From Cydia pomonella (lineage: Eukaryota; Arthropoda; Insecta; Lepidoptera; Tortricidae), in contig NC_084717.1 in NCBI RefSeq assembly GCF_033807575.1, positions 7,379,692-7,443,691 of the forward strand: a stretch of 64,000 nt of DNA, given 5' to 3'. The position numbers and the translations under genes were made by a program. The notes beneath the pieces were generated by a model that searched no databases, had not been told where the DNA came from, and saw only the letters and a list, made by a program, of their open reading frames with translations. Of this stretch, positions 13,801 through 25,800 are shown piece by piece; the first letter of the stretch is position 1, and each line of letters opens with the position of its first letter.

Positions 13801-16800
13801 TATTTATTTATTTTATTTATGATGTTTTTGACGAAAATTGGAAAACAAAGTTCCTAAGTCAAAATAACCTGTTAATGAGATAATTAAATGAGACGCTGAT
13901 TGAACAGATTCTAGAACATAATTTACCTAACTCTTAACTATGGCCACTTGATTTAAGACAAACAATTGTTCACATGACAGGAAGTGTTAAACTTAAAAAA
14001 GATGACTTTTACATATTTTTCTTTGTTCGGTAAATGAAAACAAAACGCAACATCTGAAAAGTTTTCTTAATTAATATTTAACGTTAATTCACAAAATAAC
14101 TAAAAATACAAAAAAAAAATTGTTTTAATGTACCATCTCTTAAAATATCGGTAATTTGTTAGCACCTTATATATTCTTTGTGCAGCACCCTAAGGTGGTC
14201 TCAGCTGTCACGACCTGGGTGTCTCAAAGCCCAGCTACATTGACGTGCATGCCGCCGCAGGACCAAACTGAACAATATTTATCGCCCACCCGCGATACGA
14301 TGCTCCGGAACGGAATTTCCAAGTAATTTATAGTTTGTAACACCTTTAGCTTGCCCGTACTGCGAGCTGCCTCTATCGCTCCTGCACATAAAGGATATGG
14401 TAAAGCAAGCACCTGGGTCCGTGTTAAAAACTTTGATAACTCATGTAGCATCATTATTTTCACAACAGTGCCGACATTATTATTGATAGCTATATTTTAG
14501 CTCAGTAATTGTATCCATACCCTTTTAACCCCTTAGGATTTAAATTTCCAGGCTTCATTAAGGCCAGCTCACTAAAATATCATATTATTAGGTTTACCGG
14601 TTTAACCCCAGGGATCGCGTTGCAGTGTAGCGGTTACTACTCGTATCGTGCCAAGATTTTAACGATCTGTTTACATGACCGAAACAATTGTGGTTCGCAA
14701 ACAAGTGTCATAATAAGTTTCAATTGCCAGAAAATGAAATACCGTTTTGGCACATGATTCGCGGGGCGATTCGCAAAACGATTGCGCCTTCACACAAACA
14801 CAAGCAATTAGTTATGCCGGTAATTAGCATTCGAATCGCGTTCAACGAAAATAAACATTGATTTTTTATTCCCCCAAAACTGGAGGGAGGCCGCGGTCCC
14901 GGGCGGGTTTGAGAATACTAATGTGTTCAGTTTGGAACGCTTATTCGCGCCCCGCTAACGGCACCCAACGTTTTTTGCATAAAACATCTCATCAAAGGAT
15001 TGCTTAGGACCCACAGTATATTGAATATCAAAAGGTGCGCCGAGAAAGTTTCGAAGAGGGCGCGGCCGCGGCATCCCTAATGCTGGCCACCGAGAAAGCC
15101 TGCTTTAAAAATACACCTTTGGAACGTGTTTGGAATAACGACCTTCCATCGCAAATATAACATTTATGGGATAAATAACCGGTGAGTCATTTGTTTTGAT
15201 ATTTCGCCAAAATACAATGTAAAAACGTTTCTTTTTCCAGGGTGTGGGAAAAAATTAGAAGCTTATAAAAGTGATAATACCAAATAACGTTCTTATAAGA
15301 AGAAGAAATTTTAGTTTTCTGTCATTTATGTGTGCGCTGGATCGGGACAAGTGGCGTTCTATCGTTTCGGAGGCCAAGATTCTTTTTGGATCGCTGAGCC
15401 AAAGCAGTTAGTTAGTTAGTTTAGTTAGTCATTTATGTCGCTTAAAAATGGAAATACCAAATGGTTTTTGGTTTGTAGTTGAAACAACAAAATCATTGTC
15501 ATTTAAATATGCTATTGTATCTTGTGGTACTTTGCTTTGAACCTTTTCAATACCTCTAAACAATTGAAGAAAGTTTAGTTTAGTTTAGTCGCGCTATTAA
15601 CTGCTATCAAAACTTTGCCTCATAACAGAACGTGTTATGACAGTAACAGACAATTATTCATATCGATTGGAGACATACATTTTCAAACGGGTCAGGGAGC
15701 TGCGGGCCTATCCATTTGATAGTCACATAAAATTTCGAGCGACGAATCTCGTAAAAGTGGGCCGAATGCTCGTGGCATGGACTGCCTCCTTTGGACTCCA
15801 TATTATGGTGTATTTAGGAAAAGTCACGATCATATCAAACCGCTCTTATACTCGTAGAATTCGTCGCGAGATTCACCACTCAGTCTTTCTACATTATTTA
15901 TACAGTTTTGTTGATACATATATAAATAATTCACATAAACATGGATGCAATTCAAATAGCAGTCGCGCTTTTGCACTAAATGAATATAGTATCAACTACG
16001 TGAGTCGTCTTATATGCTCCATTAATCGTGACAGTGATCTGTGGTCCGTAGACAAACGTTAAAAAGCCGCGCTTCTCGATTTACGGCGTCTATAAAATAC
16101 ATATTGCGAATCGCGATAAAACGGCCCTGCCGAATTCGTTCCAACTGCTAATCGCGGAATTTATCCAACCCCACTTACAAAAACGAATAAATTTCTAACG
16201 ATCTTCATTTTGCCCGCACGATTTTCTATTACGTTTGATATGTTCGAGTTATGAGAATGCCAAAGATAAGGGGAAATCCGTGAGAACCAATCAAGTTTCG
16301 GGTGCGTCGTAAAATTGAAAAACTACGCACTTATCGGCACGGGTTAAGTTACGAGGACAAGGTTAATTTTATTAATGTTGTTATTCTGAATTCTAAGCCT
16401 AATGTGTGTGAGTCGTAGCAGTTAATTTGGTTCCTGTCGAGAATCATGTCCGATAAACACAATATATATGCCACCGTAAGATTGTGCACCCGTTAATTTA
16501 TAATCTAACGTAGGTTAGGTTAGGTTAGTTTGTAATCTAACTACCGTCAGTTTATAATGTAACTAGCGAGATTATAAACTGACGAGTGTTTACAATTTTA
16601 CATTTATAAGAAAACAAATGAACATTACATATTTTTTATACACAGTATTTATACATACATATAAAATAACATATTTTACGAAACATATTAAATGAGATCT
16701 ACAATATTGTAACGTTGGTGAAGAGGGTGATTCACCTTTACTCGTGCCGGAACGCCAACAACCCGCGCAAAGTCATAGCCATCGGTAACAGGTAAATCTA

Positions 16801-19800
16801 TACGTTAAACTCGGCCCTTGTATGAAAAGCAATAAAGAGGTTACAGCTACTTTGTGTTTGGAATTTATACCACTTGGAGGAATAAAACTTATATTGTTCG
16901 GGGATCGCAAAAAAGTTTTCACTTAGGCCTGTCGAAGCGAAATCTTTATTGGATTGCGGGATTATTTCTTTTGAGACGGCTTTCTCGGGCCCTGTGCCCG
17001 TTTGTGTGGAAAATATGAAAAGATAATTAAAGAATTTTGTTTACGCCTTCGCGTATTTGTTCGATATTCATCCGTTCTTAATTCGATTTAATTCACTTCT
17101 TAAGAGGGATTTTATTTATGAAGATGGAAACGCCTCGAGGATCTTTTGACTAAGTTAATAAGATAAAAGTATATTCTAGGTAGTATTCGTAGCAATGAAT
17201 GAGTAAATTATTTAAATCTGATAAAAAATAGGTTATGAAACCAATAAAGCATCTAATTAACATTTTTAACACTTGTCAGGACTTACCCGTAAATTAAATG
17301 ATATTAACTAGACATACCTGTTGCAAATTGTTTACGAAATTTTAACGCACACAAAAAACTGAATTTATATCCTGTTATTATAATTTGAATATGTCTTCAG
17401 TGCATTTAAGGGTATTAAAAATATCATGAAGTGCGTAGGTAATTGAACGAAGCGTTAGCGAAAATCTCCGTTTTGACTCGCGCAATCTGTTTTCATATGT
17501 TGGGATGTTCTCCACTGCAGGCCGTATTTCTCAAACAATCTTCGTGAAATTTCGTGAGCAGATTCTATAATGAAATAGTTTTTTTTGTATGTTCAGTTTT
17601 CATAAATTTTACAGAATGCGGAAATTAGCATAACGGACTTAAGCACACAAGTGAAATCACTCTCATAGAGACACTAGTAATAATACGGCAGTAAGAACAT
17701 CTATTCGTGTGCACGTGCACGCATTTACTAATATTTTTCAGATATGTACGTATTTAATTTAATTTGTAATAATTTATTAACGCATGTGGAGAATGGGTAT
17801 TTAGCTTTTTATTTAATTATGTACTTATGTCAATGCCTAGTGCCTTCAACGCTTACTTATTAGTCGATGTACCACCAACAGTGGCAGCGCTAGACGTCGG
17901 CGATGTCGGCGACCACCGACGGCCTCGTTGCTTTGCTCGCAAAAACTTATGAAATTACAAAAAAAAACTCAACAAAAAAAAAATTGTCGCTGACGCCCAT
18001 ATTTCGCTTAGTGCCGCCACTAATCTCCCAATATTTATTTATATTTATTATATCTTTTCCTTATCAAGTTGATTATTCCAGCAACCCGAGTGTGGGATTG
18101 TTTAATTATTTCGCTCAGGCCGGGCGTGATCGGGAAATTAATGACCACGGCGAAATCTCCGCGCCGCTTTAGAGATCGTATGTTCGTGTCACTGTTTCAA
18201 TGTTAGTAATTAGACATGCCACAGATTATATAGATACTATAGTAGTAGTAGAAATTACACAACGGTTATAATTCTAAAATTAATAAATGAATTTTGTATA
18301 TCTTGCAGTATTTTGTTTTTATATACATATTATAAAAACGTAACTTAAGAAGAAAATTAAAAAAAAAAAGAATCAATCAACAAACTCAACTGTTTACCTA
18401 AATACCGTTTTTTGTTTAGAAAATAATACAATCGAAACGGTATATCCGACTAAAATCAAAATTATAGAATTACCTACTTAAAAATTATTTGTTCACAGAT
18501 AAGATGTCGCTTTCCTATAAATTTATATCAAATTGAACTCAAAGGGCGCTGGTTAATCATTGCATATAGTGTGTACGTATGCATATAGTGCATGTGTATA
18601 CGTGCTTTTCCTTTCTCTCTTCAATTACCGACCAGATCATTTGACGTTTAGTAAGGAATAAATAGTTAGTTTAAGCCGTTGAGTTCTACGACTGTCTCTA
18701 TAGTCTAAATTTTATTCAGGCGGAATTAATGTAAACAAACTTACGTCATTGTCAAAGTCTCATGTCAGGAGACCTCACGGTGTGGCCCCGTAGAAACTGT
18801 AGGTATTATTTAAAATCGGGATTACCTGTGTCAACTGATACTAAATGTTCACAAATTTACATTACTGTTAAAGTTAATAGGAGCTCTCTGCATTAGCCCG
18901 TAAGAAATATAACATGGAGGTTGTTACAATTTTCCTCGAACTGTAATGCACAAAATTAATTTAAGAAAATTATCAACTTTAACTCAACACGAGAAATAAT
19001 TAGGTACTGCAATTGGGTGAAAAGTTAATAATCATCGGTGAACACAAAGAAAACTTAATTAACCTCGTCTTTTTATAAATCAATTAAAAATGTATCAGTT
19101 AAAGAATGTAACTAAATAGCCATTATGGAAGCACTCAATCTCGAACTTTTGTGAAATGAGCAATTTGAAGCGGCCGCAACTTGGTCGCCCGGGTGTGTCC
19201 AGACAGTAATAGCAGTGCAATAAATAAATTAAATTGCGTGTTTATGTAAAAATTAAGTTTTCTAATTAGAGCTCTGTTCAGTATGGTGATGGTGGGCATC
19301 CAAAGACGAAAATAATGATCTGTTTAGGTTTTAAATGTTTTAGTGTAAGAACACTTCTCGATGTGTACTACTGAGCGGCATCGTCTTTTAGACTAAGCTC
19401 GTTAAATAAAGATAAAAAAAAAAAAAAAAAAAAAAAGTTTTCTAATGAAGTAAATATTGTTTCATTTACATATAAAAATATGTAAATTATTTTTTATATA
19501 GAAACTGTGACAAGTTTAAATGCCTCAAATGCTGCAATTTGTTTTTCCCCGGTCACACCGTTGTTTACATTTATTCCGAGTGAATAAAATTTAAACTATA
19601 CGGTGAGTAATCGAGTGCTAGAGATGCATAGTTAATACAGGATAGTATGTTGTTAAAAGTCGCATTGCATATCTCATATAGATTATTACCCTATTTAATC
19701 TATGACTCTGTCAGGACGCGACCTGATTAGCCGGCGAACAGGTCTCTGAACCAATCTATCATTCGATACCCCTGGAATATTGATAAGGTAAACGTCAACT

Positions 19801-22800
19801 ATTGATTTCGTGAAATAAGTTTTACTAATTGGAGCACTTATAGGTACCAAAAGGGTTAAACATCAAAAAAGGACATTATAAAAGTTAACGATTTGGTAAT
19901 TTTTATTTGTGCTGTCTTTATGCAGTACAAAGTTTGACTATACCTAAGATAAGGGTATAGTAATAAAATAAGCCATAAAAGTAAATTTTTAATGAGCACA
20001 TAAAAGACACATACTTAAAAGTATTTGACCCGTATTAACAGTTTGTTCTACGTATTTTAGGTTTATAGAACTTTATTTTCTCAAAGAAATTATACATTTC
20101 ACTTCAGAGAAATTTAGCTAATACAGAAATAAATTATAAGTAAGTATAGCGAGTGTGTACTCACTTACAAAGCACTTAACTAAAACTTAAATCTAGATAA
20201 AAACTACAACGTATGTTTGGTTGTTAAACAAAACAAAGTTTATTACGCGCACAACGCGTAAGAAACCCCTTTAGTATAATACTTGCAGATTGTTTAATTA
20301 CCTATTACCTATACAAACAATAATAAAACAATAATTAGTTATCTAAGTATAGATAAGGTAAGTTCAAATCAAAGACAACAAAATCAGTGAACAGTGGGTA
20401 GGGAAGGATCTACAAATTGTTACCACAAAATATACCAGTTAGTATATATTGTATTTTCAGAATATGGGAATAAGGTCTACAATATTACGCGTGCTGATTT
20501 TGTTTACTACTTGACTGTTCTTTGAGCCGTCCATCTTGAAACTCCCAGGGCCGGATTCAAATGTTTTTAATTACAAAGTCTTTTAATTTTTTCTTAAATT
20601 TATTTATGTTTTTGCATTCCTTAATATGTGTGGGTATTTTATTATAGAACTGTGCCCCTTCATATCCAATGTTTTTTTGTCCAAATTTAGTGCGCGTGGG
20701 TCCAACAGTTATAATTACACAACAGTAATAATTATAACCGGTCCATCCTAATTCAGTTTTTGTTTTAAAAGTTATTTGCGATTTAATTTTCTTATCTATT
20801 ATTTTTCTTATAAGTATGCATATATTATTAAAATAAAGCTGGTTGAGATTCATTATTTTGGTTTCCGAATAAATTTTAGCACTTGGTGTAAGAAAGTCAT
20901 ATCGAAAAAGTGTTTTTACTATTTTATTTTGGGCTATCTGTAGACTTTTAAGCGTAGTCTTATTCGCACTTCCCCATATCTCTACTAGATAATTTAGGCG
21001 AGACTTCACTAGAGAGTTGTATATAGTGTATAGTACCGGGCGCGGAAAACAGTGCACAGTATTAAAGAGACAGCCTCGTAGTGATGATAATTTATTTTTC
21101 AATTTATTTCCACGTTAGCTCGCCGTCAATTATGAGTCCTAAATACTTCTCTTCTGATGATTTTTTTATTTTGATTTTATTTATCGTCAATGGTGTTTCA
21201 TCGTTGACTTTTTTGTTTTTAGCTTTAAATATCACGTAGCTCGTTTTTTCTATGTTAATAGTAAGTAAGTTACTTTGGTACCAGTTGTATAGTTTATTGA
21301 GATCATCTTGTGCCATTGTTTTTATTTCATCTATCGAATGTCCAAAATAAAACACACATGTGTCATCTGCATACAGACTAAGCTCTCCTCGTAATGGTAT
21401 TTCACTAATGTTTATATTCCTGAACTACGGATAAAAATGGTTAGGATGTATTTTCTCATTAACAATTACACACAAAAATGCAATTAGGATTGAACGATAC
21501 ACATAAAGGGTTAATTGAATTATATTTTGTTGCCTACTTATAATCACGTTTAATAATAGCTTTACCTAATAGCACGCTTAATCACATCCAAGCATCTTGC
21601 ACCTGTGCCATCCGATAAATACCCATTAAATTAATACCAGCCCTAATATTAGTAGTAACCCATTACTCGGCGTCTTAAGGCTTTAAACGTGTAGGGGCAT
21701 ATAGTGATGTGGTTAAGATTTCCGTGCCCGGAAGAAAATTACGGTCCCTGAAATAATTAACAATAAACACAATATATACTATCTGTAACAATATACGGAT
21801 TATGGATATTTATATTGCACTTAATTGATGATGTGGTTTAAATAAATATATAACTTTAAAAATTCTGTAATAATTTTTCATAAGTTCACATTTTTTATTT
21901 GTGAGTATGTACTAGCAAGCCAACGACAGTAGGACAGTAGGATTAATTTTATTTAATAGCAAACATACTTTCAGTTTCGTTGATGAGTCACACACGCCGT
22001 ATCAGAATGATTTTTATATAATTTGTCAGCTGTCAAAAGTGACATTTCTAGCTGAAGAAATTAAGTGAATGCTTTCCCGTGTTTTCTTGTTCTGACGTTG
22101 TCGCGGACAAAGGAAATTCAGAACTTCCGAATTCACTAGCGCATTTTGTTAAATAGAATAAATTGTATAAAACATTCTTTAGTTCGTGTCCTACACGATG
22201 ACGCGCAACTTTGTCAAATATAACCTTTAATAACATGACATTACAAGTCAAAGCACAACACGATCTATACTAACACGATTTATTTATGGAAAGGGCTTTG
22301 TATGGATACTTGCTTAAGATTCTCCAATGATTTCCTAAACCGGGAATATTCCCGTAACCATCCCACTACTACCCTTACCATTAAACAGATTTTCCTTGCC
22401 CCCCGGCACCGGGCCGCTTGCAGACAAGTTTGGTGAATGCTTTCCCGTGTTCGCTATTATCGCATCAACCAAATACTTGTGTCAATGCGTGAAAGCACTC
22501 TGTAAACTTGTCTAATATACGCCGACGTGTCCCGGCTATGTTCAGAGATACGCATGAGGTTGATTCTGGTTTTAACAATTTGTTTTAGTCCTTGTGCGAA
22601 GCCTGATAACATGACTCAAGGTCGCATCAAAATAAGATTGAAGAAGATCAAAATAAGAAATTGTTTAATCATAATCAGCATCCAAGTTACGGACATAGCA
22701 AATTCAGTACCTCCGAATGCTCTAAAGGTCAGCCTCGTTCCGATAAAAGGTCTTATTGTGGACAATATATTGGTTAGGTCGTGATTTGGGTACATTTTAC

Positions 22801-25800
22801 GCGTTTTCCGACCATTTCATTTATTTCAATACATTCAATCATTGATTATATCACTATACATATTATACATTGAAGCCAACTTCAATGTATAATATGTATA
22901 GTGATATAATCAATGATTGAATGTATTATGTCTAATGTAAAGTAAGTACTTATAAGGAGTATAACGTATATCTAAAATAAATTTTTTTCATAGGTACGAG
23001 TATATTAAATGGTCTAAGTGATGATCCAGGCAGAAGAAAACTAGCGATATACCAGTCAACGCTGTAAAATGACAAAATACCTAAATATTTGAATTCGACA
23101 CACTATCAATGTATCTAGATCACGAGGGATACCTAACACACTACTTCTTTGTTTTCTAAATCAGTAAACAGGCGTAACTTTACTTTGCTAAAAGCAAAAA
23201 CTTGACAACATCATTTAGACGTACGAATAAATTCAGAGACGTAAAATATGATACTAATTTGATTTCAATATTGTGATACAGCGCTCGCGTTAAAACTGGT
23301 TGTGAAAGTGACGCACTTATTGTAACCAAATTGCTATCGCGGTCTACGTTGCTGAATTCGCCTGAAGGTGCGTATGATATGCAAACGTAGTGACAGCCCC
23401 TTCCGCTCGCACCCCACCCGGGACAAAATTTACCGCCACCTACTTGTCTGTGTCAATCAAAGCCTCCGCGTGATAGCTAATGGACTCCGGCACCGCGCTC
23501 GTCAAACATACCACTCGCACTGTAGTATGTCACTTAGTTTTGCAATAAATTATGGATTTTAATGGAACGCGCGTCATTTATAATTAGTGTTTATAAGTAG
23601 TTATTTAATCCATGTTCAGGCTGATTAATATTTCCATAAATAGATATGATCCATTTACAATACATACTCAATTTGTCTCTCAGGAGGCCAGTAGGCGCCG
23701 AGGTTTCAGATAAACAAATAACTATAATTTGAATAATATATGAATAGAAATGTTTATTTGACAAAGCGATGCAATGTACCAAGTTTTGTATAACACAATG
23801 ACTACATTAACCTGTTGTTTTCGTCATTTTGTTAACTAAATTTGTCTCTTTCGACTTAGCATTAATCCCTGATACATCTTTCACTATTAACCAACTACCT
23901 ATCTACTTTTCCGCCGTTTCTCCTCGCAAATAATCAAATAGTTTTCGTCGATTTTAGATAAGACACTTGAAAACAGAGCGAGATCATGTCGTTAAAGATA
24001 AGCGTCTCGTTGACAAAACCTTTTGCGCAAATAATACAAATAAAGGCAACTCAGCGCTCTTGTTAGGCGCGATCAGCATCGGTACGCATTACCATTCATA
24101 TGGAACAACGGGCTTAATACAATTACTGGTGTATAGCAGGGCAACTATAACTTAACAAACACAATAACAATGCGAGGCTTTGCCGCCGTTCCGTCTGAGG
24201 CCGGGCGCCGGGTACGCACACGTATAGCTACCATTGTGCGTAACCGGGTTAGGTAATTTCGGTACATGCCTGTAATCCAATTAGCTATTAAGATTCGTGG
24301 GCCGAATATTAATTCGCTCTTGATTCGGCCTCTTTGAAAGGAGACTGCGGATCGAACCGTGACCTTACGGAGTTACAAATGTTACAATGAAGGCGATCCC
24401 TCGTCGCTCACATTGTGTGGTCACGTGCCTGATGTCGATTGTGTTTCTTAGCAAACTTGTGTTATTTTCTTAAGAATCGCAACTGGAAACAATGGTCGGA
24501 GTCTTGAAAGGACCATAAACAATTCTGTGAAGAAACCTACATTTCTTTTCTCGTTATGGTTGATGTGAATTCTTCATTGAAGCTCGTGACCATTACAAGC
24601 CATTTAAAACGTGAAGCAATTGAAATGTTTATGTTAATTCTTTTTTCATACGAGCAAAACAGGTGACCTAAGGTTGCTAACAATGCTTTCGTGACTATTG
24701 TTGGAACAACTAACGAGTCAATTTAATTGGCGCCTTTATTTTGACGTGCCCTTATAATTTACCCGGTAGTTAGGGAAGTGGAGAAATGAATACTATTCGG
24801 ATTCGTGACTCGTCGTGTTTGTGTCGACCCTTACGCCAAAGGTCGTCAAACTACGCCGAAAGTTGATTAAACCGTGAAGGTGAAGTTTTAAATGGAGGTA
24901 GGGATACGGGACCTTAAATTTAGTACTTTGTTGAGTGACTCATTGTTCTGAATTATATTAAAGTTGACGTTTTACGTGTTTCATAGAACGAAGCAACTTT
25001 ACCGCTCCTAATTTGTAGCTTTAAATTGTTTGTCTTTTGATGTAACATATGTACTAGAAGAAACTAAAGAAGGGTTTATTTTAACAAAACCGTACTTCAC
25101 GACGACGTATTCTGACTTGTATTTATTACATTTGTTTTGTTATTAAAAGTATCAAGACTGAGGAAACCATACTCTACTGTGTATATAGGAAAAATATACA
25201 CATACATTTATATTTCATATAAATATTTAATAGAAATGCCTGCCTAAACCAACAAATAAAAGCATAACATTAAACACTAAATTATTGAATAAGTATTTCT
25301 CTCCAGACGAAAATATTATAAGTAGGTCGAATATTTTTTCGTATTCCCTTTCGCTCTACTCAAAAAAAGAGGTATTTATTTAATCTGTTCGTAATGTAAT
25401 GGAGCTTGACATTTTCTCTGAAAACGTAACAACGTAACACAATATATGCCTTTCAGTCACAAGATCAAAGTAAGTCTGTACCTAACCGTAACCTTACACG
25501 CCAGGCACATTACCTACAAGTACTATGCTTGAATAATCAAAGAAACATCTGGGTAATAAGGTTAAAATTACAAATTATAACGTTTGACTTAGACTTTGCA
25601 AGTAAAAAGGATTAATATTAGTTTTGAGCGGCATCTGTTTATGTTTTTTTAATAATTTGTAACATAGAAAATATAGTTGACAAGTTAATTACATTAAAAA
25701 CTTGCCGTAAGATCTATTTTTCATCAATCTAAAACGAACGATTTAATTTTAATATATAGTAAATGGCATTAAGAGGCATTGGATTTGGATGATAGAATTT

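Noticed and set aside
15637..16062. 141-codon open frame in the long intron
   Set aside because: No recognisable motif, codon use matches random AT-rich DNA, no splice or translation context.
16510..16530. Three TTAGG-like units (ggttaggttaggttag), the insect telomere motif
   Set aside because: Too short; such short runs are frequent in moth DNA and do not show an interstitial telomere.
23368..23562. 64-codon frame in a less AT-rich patch
   Set aside because: No motif, no splice context, no codon bias like the Sema2a exons.
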